Source of the DNA: DUPQ01 sp964563155
GTDB lineage: Bacteria; Bacillota; Clostridia; DUPQ01
Direction: 5' to 3'
DNA: 64,000 nucleotides
Assembly (NCBI GenBank): GCA_964563155.1
Contig: CAZLVL010000014.1
Span: 9,052 to 73,051 of the forward strand
How positions within the stretch are numbered: the stretch's first letter is position 1; the number at the start of each line of letters is the position of its first letter. The notes under the pieces were generated by a model, which was given only the letters and a program-made list of their open reading frames with translations, ran no database searches and had not been told where the DNA came from. The position numbers and the translations under genes were made by a program. Shown in pieces: positions 1 through 9,954 of the stretch.

Positions 1-3000
1 TTTAATTTGGCCTTCATTCAAAGTGCCTGCTGCCATTGCCTCTATAAGGGCATCTTGAAATTTAGCCCCATATAGATTCATTTTAACTTCAACTCTTCCA
101 CCTAAATTTAAAACTCCAACCTCTATTTTTATACTGCCACCAGCATTAAAGTAGAGATCCACAGATTTTTTATTTGTATACTTACTTAACCCACCATCTC
201 TCAAACCAAAGGCTACAGTTGCATCTTCTATCTTTAAAAACTTAAGCACTGTGGCTTCATCAACCGAGGCAGAAAACTTTCCTATCCCAACATTCAAGGT
301 TGTTTCGTCGATGCTGACAAGAGACCCTGTAGCATCAACAATAGCTCCTTTTAGGCTTAAAGATACAGGAGGTATATACTCAAAACCCTTGGTTACTGTA
401 TCATAAAGATCGTATATTCCTCCACCAATACCATTTATATATGCAACAATTAAAGGGGGAACTAAAGGCACACCACCTTCACCAATTCTTGCGAAAAATT
501 CTAATTTATCTGGCACAAATATCATTTGGCCATTTTTGGTTGTTTTACCCCACATAAGGACAATCTCGCCTCTTAAATAGAGCATATCAGCTATATCCAT
601 TTCTCCTTTAGCTGCAATATATCTATTCTCAGTTTCAGGTAGGGTATCAATTTCAACTAAAACCCCTCCTCCTCCAATAAGATCCCCCAGTCCATCTCCT
701 AGAAGGCCTCCTGGTTTAAACTCTACTTTTGCACTAGCCTTAATGCCAGGTATAACTTGGCTATCCAAAACAACCTGCTCAACATCAACTCCCGCTTCAA
801 AAGAGCCTGCAAGCCACTCAGGAATCCCCAATTCCACTCCTCCACTAAAAGAACATTCTCCATCATAAAGCCTATAGGTGGATAGGTGAGCTTTACCAAT
901 AACAAAGTTTATTGAGAAATTATTAATCCCCGTTGTTATCTCAACATCTGCACCTTCTTCATCTAACCTATTGTTTTTATATTTTTTTGTATGGTCTAAA
1001 AGAATTTTTATCCTATCATCAGTACCTGTAACTGAACCGGTAATTGCAATATTTTTCCACTTTAAATCCCCTGCTCTAGCTAATATTTCTATGTCACCAT
1101 TGGGGTTTTGCTTAATTTGCATGGTGCTAGTTCCATTTTCAACATAATAGGTAAGGATATTATTTATAACTGTACCTGATTTTACTAGATATGTTGAAGC
1201 TTGAAGCTCAGCTTCTACTATTTCACCACGAAAGACCATTAAAGATTTTGCATTTCCTATGGCTTTTTCAATTTGATTTTCACTATCTAGAGTGTAGATT
1301 TTCAAAGCCTTGTCGCTCTCTTGTGCAATAACCATAATGCCATAAGTATCTTGAGAATAGGAAATATTTTCTGTTACCATAATTGAACGCCACTGCGACC
1401 TAAACTCATCTTCTGCCACAAATCTAATCTCATAGTGGCCTAGCTGATTAAAAGCACTGACATAAGAGCAGTCAAGAGTAACAAAGGTTTGATTTGCTGA
1501 TTGTTGCCTAGGTATAGCTATAGTTGTCCAGTTATCCCTGTTCTCATCCTCGTATCTTCTTATTTCTGCCATCACTAGGGGAGATTTTTCTCCTCCGGTT
1601 ACACCTTGTAGGATTATTTGCTTGTACTGTGAATCTTTGTATAGAAAACCTGGGTATATGCCATCTAAGCTTCTTACCACTCCTTCAATTGCAGCAGGTG
1701 GTGGTGACTTGTGAAGATCACGAACTTCTAAACTAGCCAGAATAGGACTCATCCTCTTAATAGAATTTATATCATCAAATATTTCCACAATTGCCCCAGC
1801 ACCCTCTTCAAAGGGCCAGCTCCTAAATTTTAAAAAGACTTGCTCTGGTCCATCAATCTTGCGCTTGTAGGCAGAATAAGAGATATTTTTACCAGTTTCT
1901 TTAACTTTTATACTTATTTCAAAATCTAGAATAATCCCCTCTTGGTCTTTATCCCCTAGATCTTTTGTGTAATATGGTCTATCTAAGGTCAATAGAATTC
2001 CTTGGGTGTCTATTTCATGCACAACCCCACCAACCTCTTCCACATTAATCATTCCAATTACAGGCCTTGTATCCCCTGCTAGGCGCATATACTTTTTATT
2101 CTCAAGTATGGAATAACCCTTATCCTTATTATTAATTATTAAATAATGGTCAGCATAGGGATCAACATCCTTAATACTCAAATGCCAAGAACCATCTTCA
2201 TCTTTATATAATTCATCTCCCTTTGTAGCCCCTATCACTTCTAAATCGTCAATACCAAATTTACTCTCATCGTAACTTGGGTCATTAAAGGCAAATATTA
2301 TTTCTTTATCAGGTCTACGACCAATACTTCCACCATTGCCAAAAACTTTTGTAAATTTTATATATCTTCTAGTATCTGAAAACACATTTATGGGGTCAGC
2401 TTGCTCTACAACAACAAAAAACTTATCACCTCTTTGCCAATCTCTTACACTAACAGTAACAACTTGTTGGTTTTTTACTATACCTGCTATGCCTAATAAG
2501 CTTCTTTTAGAAGCAAATACACCAGTTCCAGTAAGAGACACACCCTTTACATCAATATAGCTAGAAGGTGGTGAGATAAATTCTTCGTCTGAAGTAGTTT
2601 CATAGTGAATTTCAATACTTTCTGTCAGCTTCTCCCCATCTATACCCCCAACCTGGTTAACCTTAACCTTTATGGGAATAATTTCTTTTATATAAACTCT
2701 TACTTCTTTTATGGGGTCAGCTAAATTAAGGCCATCAAAATCTAATACTTTAATAGTAATAATGTCCCCATTATCTACCTCAATATCATCAATGGCTACA
2801 TACCAAGTTCTAGCATCATTGTCTTGATAGTCATCTATAGATACAAGTCTAGCGCCAGTGATTTCTACTTGAGGCCGTGAAAGAGGGCGGTTGAACTCAA
2901 GCAGAATTCCTTTTGTGGTTACAATATCTAAAAGCTCTAAAGTTATTGGATCTATCTTTAAAAATCCACCTACCTGTGAAGCTACATACCATATATCTAC

Positions 3001-5445
3001 AGTCAATGCATAAACCACAAGTGTCTTTTCTCGATTTGACTCTTCAAGCACATAGGTGTTTGAATCTTTTATACTTATTGTTATCAAATTTGCTTTTGGT
3101 GTAATAGAAGAAAAATTAATGGTCCAGTTCTTTCCGCTACCGACAATTGATTGAATATATGCAATATTTTCTAGTGTTACATCTGAACCACTTAGTTTTC
3201 CCACTAATTCAATTTGGTCAATTGTTAATTTGTCAATTTCATGGGAAAAGGTTAACTTTATACCACTTGTATCAACTAACTCTGGACTTCCACCTATCTG
3301 CTCCGCTGTATATGTAATTTCATACCTAATATCTTTGTATAGCGTAACTTGGGCACCATTGTTTTCAATGCTAAACCAGTTCTCATCTCCCATCCAGTCG
3401 AAAATTGTAAGAGTAACCAAACTACCATTTTCAAACTCATCACAATAAATAAACCACTTTAAGGGGTTATCTTGGTCTTGTTCTATTATTTGATAATTTG
3501 CTCCTGTTAACTGAATCAAATCTATAGGTAAATTATCTATCTCTTGGCTAAAGGTTACTTCAATTTTTGAAGAATCTGCCACCTTATCAATTCCATCCTT
3601 TTGCTCAAGGGTAACAGAGATGTTTTTTGTGACTTTTTTATACAAGGTAATATCAGTAGTCTCAGTTTTTACCTTAAAATCATCAAAGTCAGCAATTGCT
3701 ATTTGTGATATTACATGATCTGTTTCTCCGTTAATCTTTGTTAGAAGCACTCTCCACAAAGCCTTATTATTAACATCTTGAACAGGAGTGCCTATATTGG
3801 CATTGGAAATAGATATGGCTTCTTTTGGCAAATTATCAACAACAATATTTAATCTTATCTCAATACCAAGGCTATCTGTTATTCCTTTTTCCCCGCCATA
3901 CTCTTTAGCTGTAAAGTAGATTGTATCTGGAGTGGATGTAGACAAAAGAAAACTTGCAGGGGTTTCACCTGTTCCGGGATTTTCATAATTTTGTTCATTG
4001 TAAGGGGGTGAAACAAGAACTAATCCTTCATCAGAGCTGGAAGACACCATATTATATTCTTCTTCATCTTGGTAGAGCCAATTTGTGCCTGTTAGATAAG
4101 CTCCAGAAGGCTTGTTCACAAAAACAGAATTAGATACATTGGGCACTCCCAATCTATCTTGGTCTTTTTCAAAATCAGCACCATTTTGGAGAGTTAAAGA
4201 AGATGTGGCATCTCCATTAATCTCATTAAAATATATATGAACTTCTCCTACTGTTGCAGGGCCTCCATGAACATGCTTTGATGCCTCACCATAAGCTAAA
4301 TCATGCTCATTGCCCCCATTTATTACTAGATTAGAACCTGGCTCTATGTTTATATCAACTTTACCAAGAGCAAAAAGACCTGTACCTCCGATAAATAAAG
4401 GGCTATCAATATCTGTTCCACAAGACTCCCCTTGTAAAACTAGGTCTCCATTTAAGCCAAGGCTACCCCCATCAGAAAGTATTAATGCATGATTTCCCAT
4501 CCAAGCTTTTTGCTCTAGGGGTTCACCAATGTAGTGAGAACCTCCATTTATAACTAGGTCTTTTGTCTTTAAAGTACTAGAGATAATAAATCCATTTGTT
4601 CCACTTCCTTCTAATCTGAGACTAGCAAAGGATTCGTTTTCTAAATTATATGAATTATCAGTTGAAAGTTTAGTTATAGAATCTAAGGACCTTAATACAA
4701 GGGATCTATCATGTATATCTATACCAAATACTGTATCACCATCTCCAGTAAAGTTCACTCTTGCATTATCACCTACTATAAAGGAGTCTGAACTAATATA
4801 AAATGGAGCAACTTCTTTACTCTTATTTATAGTAACAGTGGCATTATCCTCAATGGTTAAGGTTGCTGATGCAAATGAAGTTTCTCCAAAGTCTAAATCT
4901 GCCGACTCCCCATCTTTAAGAGTTATATCTTCACTTCCATCCCAGATATATGTATAGGTATTTTGTATTTGCAAATTTCTTAAAAGCTTAGCAATCTCTT
5001 CTTGTATTTGTAAAGAGGATAAATCCTCTACATAAACAATAATCTCTGGCAAATCTGTTAAGCACTCATAGGCTAACCCTAAGGGTTTAAAGATATACTC
5101 TCCTTCTACTTGAGAATCATAATTAGGATGAGAAACCCAATGCATATCTAGGTCTAGCATAACATCATAGTATTCACTAGATGAATCTTTCGTTTTAAAC
5201 CTCACCATAGACCTTAAAGTATCTGGAAGAATAAGTTGGTCTAGTGAGGTACCTAAATCTACCAATTGATATGCTGTTTCAAATTCTATTGATTCGAAAT
5301 ATAAGATGCTACCACTTGAGCTTTCAAGTTCCGGCAAAAAACTATTCTCATTCTCAGCCCTTGTATTTGCTGGTACCATACTAACAAGCATTATAAGTAT
5401 TAATATAATTGTTAATGCTCTTTCAAAAATTCTACTTCTTTTCAT
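1..5445 (-). CDS. Giant exported surface protein, C-terminus beyond the left window edge
   Basis: The frame is open from an ATG at 5445 to base 1, giving at least 1815 residues. GGAGG lies 10 bases before the ATG. The N-terminus (MKRSRIFERAL followed by a hydrophobic run) is a signal peptide. Residues about 190-430 have short beta-helix-like rungs rich in G, N and D. Residues about 510-1150 contain a divergent repeated module of roughly 100 residues that begins with a QVGG-like motif and is followed by D(T/S).GI.L.F; copies start near 3905, 3610, 3320, 2975, 2665 and 2045. The last 450 residues are amphipathic beta-rich and resemble the middle of the 2241-aa protein at 25040-31765: both have YG(I/V), then VFRGE, then an FxxGG / GGG.YDLYDT segment. 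It is probably a cell-surface structural or adhesive protein. The anchoring domain, if any, is outside the window, so SLH repeats cannot be assessed. Confidence 0.85.
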   Translation of the reverse strand, partial: MKRSRIFERALTIILILIMLVSMVPANTRAENENSFLPELESSSGSILYFESIEFETAYQLVDLGTSLDQLILPDTLRSMVRFKTKDSSSEYYDVMLDLDMHWVSHPNYDSQVEGEYIFKPLGLAYECLTDLPEIIVYVEDLSSLQIQEEIAKLLRNLQIQNTYTYIWDGSEDITLKDGESADLDFGETSFASATLTIEDNATVTINKSKEVAPFYISSDSFIVGDNARVNFTGDGDTVFGIDIHDRSLVLRSLDSITKLSTDNSYNLENESFASLRLEGSGTNGFIISSTLKTKDLVINGGSHYIGEPLEQKAWMGNHALILSDGGSLGLNGDLVLQGESCGTDIDSPLFIGGTGLFALGKVDINIEPGSNLVINGGNEHDLAYGEASKHVHGGPATVGEVHIYFNEINGDATSSLTLQNGADFEKDQDRLGVPNVSNSVFVNKPSGAYLTGTNWLYQDEEEYNMVSSSSDEGLVLVSPPYNEQNYENPGTGETPASFLLSTSTPDTIYFTAKEYGGEKGITDSLGIEIRLNIVVDNLPKEAISISNANIGTPVQDVNNKALWRVLLTKINGETDHVISQIAIADFDDFKVKTETTDITLYKKVTKNISVTLEQKDGIDKVADSSKIEVTFSQEIDNLPIDLIQLTGANYQIIEQDQDNPLKWFIYCDEFENGSLVTLTIFDWMGDENWFSIENNGAQVTLYKDIRYEITYTAEQIGGSPELVDTSGIKLTFSHEIDKLTIDQIELVGKLSGSDVTLENIAYIQSIVGSGKNWTINFSSITPKANLITISIKDSNTYVLEESNREKTLVVYALTVDIWYVASQVGGFLKIDPITLELLDIVTTKGILLEFNRPLSRPQVEITGARLVSIDDYQDNDARTWYVAIDDIEVDNGDIITIKVLDFDGLNLADPIKEVRVYIKEIIPIKVKVNQVGGIDGEKLTESIEIHYETTSDEEFISPPSSYIDVKGVSLTGTGVFASKRSLLGIAGIVKNQQVVTVSVRDWQRGDKFFVVVEQADPINVFSDTRRYIKFTKVFGNGGSIGRRPDKEIIFAFNDPSYDESKFGIDDLEVIGATKGDELYKDEDGSWHLSIKDVDPYADHYLIINNKDKGYSILENKKYMRLAGDTRPVIGMINVEEVGGVVHEIDTQGILLTLDRPYYTKDLGDKDQEGIILDFEISIKVKETGKNISYSAYKRKIDGPEQVFLKFRSWPFEEGAGAIVEIFDDINSIKRMSPILASLEVRDLHKSPPPAAIEGVVRSLDGIYPGFLYKDSQYKQIILQGVTGGEKSPLVMAEIRRYEDENRDNWTTIAIPRQQSANQTFVTLDCSYVSAFNQLGHYEIRFVAEDEFRSQWRSIMVTENISYSQDTYGIMVIAQESDKALKIYTLDSENQIEKAIGNAKSLMVFRGEIVEAELQASTYLVKSGTVINNILTYYVENGTSTMQIKQNPNGDIEILARAGDLKWKNIAITGSVTGTDDRIKILLDHTKKYKNNRLDEEGADVEITTGINNFSINFVIGKAHLSTYRLYDGECSFSGGVELGIPEWLAGSFEAGVDVEQVVLDSQVIPGIKASAKVEFKPGGLLGDGLGDLIGGGGVLVEIDTLPETENRYIAAKGEMDIADMLYLRGEIVLMWGKTTKNGQMIFVPDKLEFFARIGEGGVPLVPPLIVAYINGIGGGIYDLYDTVTKGFEYIPPVSLSLKGAIVDATGSLVSIDETTLNVGIGKFSASVDEATVLKFLKIEDATVAFGLRDGGLSKYTNKKSVDLYFNAGGSIKIEVGVLNLGGRVEVKMNLYGAKFQDALIEAMAAGTLNEGQIK

Positions 5446-5489
5446 TCCCCTTTTCCTCCATGGCCTTTGGCTTTTAAGGCTAACATTAT

Positions 5490-5729
5490 CTAAAATTTAT
5501 TTTCTTTAATTTCCCTTAAATAGGTAGAGCAAATACTCTCAATGGTTACAAAACTCTTTTTACCAATATTTCTCATGTCTAAGAGTTTTTCTGGCTCTCT
5601 TTCTAAAATGGAACAAAGGGATACCATGTCAAAAATACCGTTTCTTACTAGCTCTTTTCCTACTTTTTCAACAAAAGCAAAGTTCTTCCAATTGTTACTT
5701 CTGATATATCTCATTACTTCATAAGGCAT
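5490..5729 (-). CDS. Small protein resembling the RNA polymerase alpha-subunit C-terminal domain
   Basis: 79 residues. The C-terminal half contains LLDMRNIGKKSFVTIESI, which matches the helix-hairpin-helix signature of alpha-CTD (L....N(L/I)GKKS...I). There is no alpha N-terminal domain, so it is a free-standing CTD-like module. GGGAG lies 7 bases before the ATG. Its stop is 44 bases before the giant surface gene, so the two are probably cotranscribed from the promoter at 5807-5834. In RNA polymerase this fold binds UP-element DNA and regulators; here it could be a DNA- or regulator-binding accessory. The function is inferred from the motif only. Confidence 0.7.
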   Translation of the reverse strand: MPYEVMRYIRSNNWKNFAFVEKVGKELVRNGIFDMVSLCSILEREPEKLLDMRNIGKKSFVTIESICSTYLREIKENKF

Positions 5730-5806
5730 TTGAACTCTCCCACCCTTTTATGAATTCTTCAATTTTTTAATTTGCTATTTGCGAATATAAATCCTCATAT
5801 ACTTTA

Positions 5807-5834
5807 TTTATATATGAAAAGATAGCTGATTCAA
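5807..5834 (-). promoter_or_regulatory. Candidate sigma-A promoter for the alpha-CTD-like gene and the giant gene
   Basis: Read on the minus strand: TTGAAT, 16-base spacer, TATAAA. The start codon at 5729 lies about 70 bases downstream. Confidence 0.4.
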
Positions 5835-5889
5835 AGGGTCAGAAAGGTTGGATTTTTCAACCAAAAATATACTTGACAAATAAAAATGT

Positions 5890-5916
5890 TTGGACAATCC
5901 TTAGGTATGTTATAAT
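5890..5916 (+). promoter_or_regulatory. Extended -10 promoter for the two-component system
   Basis: TGT precedes a perfect TATAAT at 5911-5916, an extended -10 element. A weak TTGGAC lies 15 bases upstream. The ATG of the response regulator is at 5952. Confidence 0.55.
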
Positions 5917-5951
5917 TCTAGAATACTTACAAAAATTTGAAAGGATTACCT

Positions 5952-6683
5952 ATGGCTCAACTGCTCAAGATTGGTATATGTGAAGACAATGAGCAAGATA
6001 TGGATAGCCTTGTTGAATGTATAAAAGATAGCAAAACAAATGTTGATATCCAAACTTTTTCATGTGCAGAACCTCTAATTAATAGCTTTATTCCTGGGAC
6101 CTTTGACCTTATTTTCTTTGATATATACACAGGAGCTATGTTAGGAGTGGAGGCTGCAACAAGAATAAGGGAAATAGATAAAACAGTGATTATTGCCTTT
6201 ACAACAACAAGTACAGAGCACACCTTACAAAGTTACAGAGTCAAGGCCCTTGCTTATATTGAAAAACCAGTTACAAAACAAGAAGTATTAGATGTGCTTT
6301 TATTAGCCTTAGCAAAAAAAAACAGCTCTTCATATATTTCTCTTATGTCTGGAGGAAAAGAAAAAAAGATTCCAGTGGAAAATATTCATTTTGTAGAGCA
6401 AAAAAATCATGCTGTTAATGTATATAAAACAGATGGAATATTGCGCACCAGCCAAAGTGTAAAGTTAGATGAAATTGAACCTTTACTTTCAAACTCCTTT
6501 ATCCGTTGCCACAATAGCTATATTGTAAACCTAGCCTATGTAAAACAAATTGATTGTGACCTAGCAGTCTTTATAATGGAAAATAATGAAAGAGTGCACA
6601 TTAGACAAAAAGACTTGAAAAAATCCAAACAAGCTTTTGAAAATTACCTTTTTAACTTATCAAGAGAGGTTTCCAGTGATTAA
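5952..6683 (+). CDS. LytTR-family response regulator (AgrA-like)
   Basis: 243 residues. Residues 1-120 form a receiver domain: acidic pair E11-D12, phospho-acceptor D57 within FFDIY, a TTTST segment near 87-91 and the conserved lysine in EKP near 108. Residues about 135-240 form a LytTR DNA-binding domain with F(I/V)EQ..H.V.VY and FIRCHNSYIVNL. The frame is open further upstream to a TTG at 5937, but AAGGA sits 7 bases before the ATG at 5952, which decides the start. It overlaps the kinase start by 8 bases, so the two are translationally coupled. LytTR regulators usually bind paired 9-bp direct repeats. The divergent alpha-CTD/giant gene transcript is an obvious candidate target, but this is inference. 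Confidence 0.9.
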   Translation: MAQLLKIGICEDNEQDMDSLVECIKDSKTNVDIQTFSCAEPLINSFIPGTFDLIFFDIYTGAMLGVEAATRIREIDKTVIIAFTTTSTEHTLQSYRVKALAYIEKPVTKQEVLDVLLLALAKKNSSSYISLMSGGKEKKIPVENIHFVEQKNHAVNVYKTDGILRTSQSVKLDEIEPLLSNSFIRCHNSYIVNLAYVKQIDCDLAVFIMENNERVHIRQKDLKKSKQAFENYLFNLSREVSSD

Positions 6684-8490
6684 AAAAATTGAATCTGTTT
6701 TTTTGCCAGTTTTATTGGCTTTATTGGTCCTTTTGCTTTTATTTTTCTCTTTAATGTATAAGCAAGCTCTTTTCGTAGAGAGTTTGCCTGTTTATCCAGT
6801 TTCTGATGTTATGTATGAATTAGAAACTGGAGACATTTCTGAAATAACTCTTCCTGCCCTTATAGAAGGCTTATCTCCTAGAACAAAAATTATAATAACA
6901 ACAAAGGTAGAGGTTAAGCCAGAATGGAGCATATACATAAAGTCAGTGTTTGCACCCTTAAAGGTCTATATAAATGATGAATTATTATATGAGTATGGCC
7001 AAAGAGACACCTACCCTTGGTTTTTAAATGATCCACCAACTGCCATATCTATACTTAAACTTCCTGAAAATAATGGAACAATAAGCATAAGAGCTGAATA
7101 TGAATCTCTTACCCAAAGAGACTCCTTGTCTATACCTGCATTTTATGTTGGTGAGCATGCAGCACAACTCAATAGAATGCTAAATGCAGATGCATTTTCT
7201 TTTCTTTTTTCCCTAGTACTAATACTTTTAGGCATTATTATGACCATTATTGCAGTAACCTTTATGAGAAGGGTACCCACAGGCAAGTCTTTTTTGTGGC
7301 TAGGACTCTTTTCTCTTGCTGCTGGTTTTTGGGTTTTTGGAGAATGTGATTTTGCTTCACGAATTTTTCCCTATCCGTCTGTCTTGTACCTTCTAGATTA
7401 TATGGGACTGTTTCTAGTTGCAATTCCCTTCTTGCACTTTGGTTTAGTTATGCTATCTCCTAAAAATGACTTGCTCATACGAATAATGCTGTGGGTCCAC
7501 TATAGTTCAGTTACTATTGCCTTAATTTTACAAGTAACAGGTCTAGTTGATTTCATTAAGACTCTTTATTGGTTCCACATAATAACACCTTTGGCATTTC
7601 TACTCATCGCATTTTACCTCTTATGGGAGTGGTTTAGATATAAAAATATTGCTGCCAAAAGGTTTGCATCTGCAGTGCTCTTACTTGCCTTATCAACCCT
7701 ACTAGAATTAGTTAACTACTGGTTAAGACTAACTCAAGCCTTAACTGTGTTTTTCCAATTAGGTGTCCTCTTATTTATAGTCTTTCTAGCTATTGTTAGT
7801 GGCTATTATGTACGGGAGTCTTTAAATGCTTTAGCAGAAAAAAACAGATTAGAACTAGAGATGATTAATATGGAAAGACAACTTTTATTACAAAGCACTC
7901 AGTATCAAAAAATGGCAGATGATGAGAATCGTATGAAAAAAGAACGCCATGACTTTAGACATCACCTTCTAGTCTTACGCTCCTATAAAGACAAACAGGA
8001 TAAACTCGATTCTTACATTGACCAATTAATCAAAAAAATACCTCAATCAAAAAGAATTATCCTATGTGAAAACTATGCTATTAATGCAGTTTGTGGCTAT
8101 TACTACGATATGGCAGTAAAAGAGGATATTGATATAAAAGTTAAAATAGAAGTACCAAAGGACTTATCTACCAGTATTGAAAGCGACCTAAGCGTTATCA
8201 TAGGTAATCTTATGGAAAATGCTGTGGAAGCCTGCAAAAAGATAAAAGAAAAGCAAGCCTTCATTAATCTAAAGGCCTTAGAAAACTATGATATTTTATC
8301 TATTACCTGTGAAAATTCTTATGAAGAAGAGGTTAGGAAAAAAGGTGACATCTTTTATTCCTCCAAACAAGATAGAGAAGGTATCGGCACCTCTTCAATA
8401 ATTGCTGCAGCTAAAAAAAATAGTGGTAATGCTAAGTTTACTTATGATAACAATGTCTTTGTTGCCTCTGTATATTTAAAGATAATATAA
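6676..8490 (+). CDS. Membrane sensor histidine kinase, 7TM-DISM plus GHKL ATPase
   Basis: About 604 residues from a GTG start at 6676 with AGAGG upstream; an in-frame TTG at 6637 has no clear ribosome site. Order of parts: one N-terminal TM helix, an extracellular beta-rich domain of about 150 residues resembling 7TMR-DISMED, then about seven TM helices (residues 165-390), a coiled coil (ALAEKNRLELEM), a phospho-accepting H-box (RHDFRHH, near residue 425), an N-box (NLMENAVEAC) and a G-box (REGIGTSS). This is the Spo0B/AgrC-type kinase layout that pairs with LytTR regulators. DISM ectodomains are thought to bind carbohydrates or small ligands; the ligand here is unknown. Confidence 0.88.
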   Translation: MIKKIESVFLPVLLALLVLLLLFFSLMYKQALFVESLPVYPVSDVMYELETGDISEITLPALIEGLSPRTKIIITTKVEVKPEWSIYIKSVFAPLKVYINDELLYEYGQRDTYPWFLNDPPTAISILKLPENNGTISIRAEYESLTQRDSLSIPAFYVGEHAAQLNRMLNADAFSFLFSLVLILLGIIMTIIAVTFMRRVPTGKSFLWLGLFSLAAGFWVFGECDFASRIFPYPSVLYLLDYMGLFLVAIPFLHFGLVMLSPKNDLLIRIMLWVHYSSVTIALILQVTGLVDFIKTLYWFHIITPLAFLLIAFYLLWEWFRYKNIAAKRFASAVLLLALSTLLELVNYWLRLTQALTVFFQLGVLLFIVFLAIVSGYYVRESLNALAEKNRLELEMINMERQLLLQSTQYQKMADDENRMKKERHDFRHHLLVLRSYKDKQDKLDSYIDQLIKKIPQSKRIILCENYAINAVCGYYYDMAVKEDIDIKVKIEVPKDLSTSIESDLSVIIGNLMENAVEACKKIKEKQAFINLKALENYDILSITCENSYEEEVRKKGDIFYSSKQDREGIGTSSIIAAAKKNSGNAKFTYDNNVFVASVYLKII

Positions 8491-8521
8491 TTTTCTTTAC
8501 TAAGTTAACTAAATTAACTTT

Positions 8522-8547
8522 AAAAAAGAGAGCTTATATAAGCACTC
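8522..8547 (-). terminator. Rho-independent terminator after the glycosylase gene
   Basis: On the minus strand GAG-T-GCTTA / TAAGC-T-CTC forms a stem with a two-base loop, followed directly by six T. It also separates the convergent kinase gene. Confidence 0.6.
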
Positions 8548-8584
8548 ATAAACCCTCTTTATAGTCATAAAATATCATTTACCA

Positions 8585-9169
8585 TCAAATCTCTAAAGTT
8601 TCTTTAATAAACTCTTTTAATACAGGTAGAACATCCTCTTCAAACCAAGAATTCTTCTTTAGCCATCCTAGATTCAAAGGAGAAGGATGGACTAAGGGAA
8701 AATGAGTAGGTAGAAATTCCTCAAAACTCTTAACAGTTTCTGTTAAGGTTTTTTTAGTGCTTTCACCTAAATAGTACTTTTGTGCATAAGCTCCTACTAG
8801 GATAATCGCTTTAATATTAGGCATTTCATCTAATAATAAGGGATGCCACTTCTCAGCAAAGCCCTTTCTAGGAGGGGCATCACCAGACTTAGCTTTACCA
8901 GGATAATAGAAGTCCATAGGCATTTGGGCAATTAAGTCAGAATCATAAAAAATCTCTCTAGATATACCCATCCAATCTCTAAGCCTATCTCCACTTAAAT
9001 CATTCCAATAAAGTCCTGTTTCTTCTGCTATTCTACCAGGGGCTTGGCCAACAAGTATTATTTTCGAATCTCTTGATACCTTGTACAAAGGCCTTATACC
9101 TCGTTCAGTAAAAGACATATTATCAGGATCTTTCATAATATCTTTTTCTATCTTCTCAAAAATATCCAT
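8585..9169 (-). CDS. Uracil-DNA glycosylase family protein
   Basis: 194 residues. Contains the family's nucleotide-binding start LVGQAPGRIAEETG (residues 39-52) and the late HPSPLN motif, as in the UDG-like superfamily. It probably removes uracil or another damaged base from DNA, or is a divergent relative of unknown substrate. The frame is open to 9193, but AAAGGA sits 7 bases before the ATG at 9169. That start leaves a 14-base gap after the upstream dioxygenase stop, so the two genes form an operon. This operon partner has no known link to DNA repair. Confidence 0.8.
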   Translation of the reverse strand: MDIFEKIEKDIMKDPDNMSFTERGIRPLYKVSRDSKIILVGQAPGRIAEETGLYWNDLSGDRLRDWMGISREIFYDSDLIAQMPMDFYYPGKAKSGDAPPRKGFAEKWHPLLLDEMPNIKAIILVGAYAQKYYLGESTKKTLTETVKSFEEFLPTHFPLVHPSPLNLGWLKKNSWFEEDVLPVLKEFIKETLEI

Positions 9170-9183
9170 TGCCAATCCTTTCT

Positions 9184-9954
9184 CTATTCCCAAAGATAAG
9201 CAGTCATTGTCAAAGATCCCATTTCAGCTTGTCTGTTATATACACTTATCTTATCATCTTTATCTGAGGCTCCAAGAGTATATAAAAGGGGATAAAAGTG
9301 GTCTGGTGTTGGTACTGCTAGTCTTGCGACATCCCCCATTTCCCTAAAACTTAATATATTGTCATGATTCTTTTCCATGATATTTTCATATATAAAATCA
9401 TCAAACTGATAGGCCCAATCAAAGCCTTTATTTTCCATGTTCCAGTCAACCATTCGTAAATTATGGACAATATTACCTGTACCAAAGATTAAAACACCTT
9501 TTTCTCTTAAGCTCATAAGTTCTTTACCAATCTTGTAATGGACACTAGGTGGAGCATAGGCATCTACACTAATTTGAAAAACTGGTATATCTCTTTTTGG
9601 ATACATATGCACAAGTACTGACCAGGTCCCATGGTCAATACCCCAGACGTTGTCATAAATTGTATCTATTGAAATTAAGTCTTTAGCTAAGCTTGCAACT
9701 AAAGGAGATCCTGCTACATCATAATCTATTTCATATAGTTCTTTGGGAAAGCCATACATGTCATATATGGTTTTTTCTTCTTTGTCATTGTTGACTCTAG
9801 TATCTCTTGTATACCAGTGGGCTGATACAGATAGTATCACGTCTGGCTTGGGTATTTTTTTTGCAATTTCTTTCCAAGCTCTTGTATACTGATTATCCTC
9901 AATTGCATTCATAGGTGACCCATGGCCAACAAAAAAGACAGGCATTCTACTCAT
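9184..9954 (-). CDS. LigB/YgiD-family extradiol dioxygenase (DODA type)
   Basis: 256 residues, the usual length for YgiD-like 4,5-DOPA extradiol dioxygenases. Family hallmarks visible: FVGHGSPMNA (H11), SVSAHW (H46), GIDHGTW (H108), GTGNIVHNLR (near 160) and TPDHFYPLLY near 218. The histidines correspond to the metal site that opens catecholic rings with O2. The real substrate in a probable anaerobe is unknown. It is the first gene of a two-gene unit with the glycosylase. Confidence 0.88.
   Translation of the reverse strand: MSRMPVFFVGHGSPMNAIEDNQYTRAWKEIAKKIPKPDVILSVSAHWYTRDTRVNNDKEEKTIYDMYGFPKELYEIDYDVAGSPLVASLAKDLISIDTIYDNVWGIDHGTWSVLVHMYPKRDIPVFQISVDAYAPPSVHYKIGKELMSLREKGVLIFGTGNIVHNLRMVDWNMENKGFDWAYQFDDFIYENIMEKNHDNILSFREMGDVARLAVPTPDHFYPLLYTLGASDKDDKISVYNRQAEMGSLTMTAYLWE

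Noticed and set aside
5873..5878. TTGACA as -35 box of the two-component promoter
   Set aside because: It is 32 bases from the TATAAT at 5911, too far for sigma-A.
8502..8520. AAGTTAA/TTAACTT hairpin as terminator of the kinase gene
   Set aside because: No T-tract follows on the plus strand and the stem is weak.
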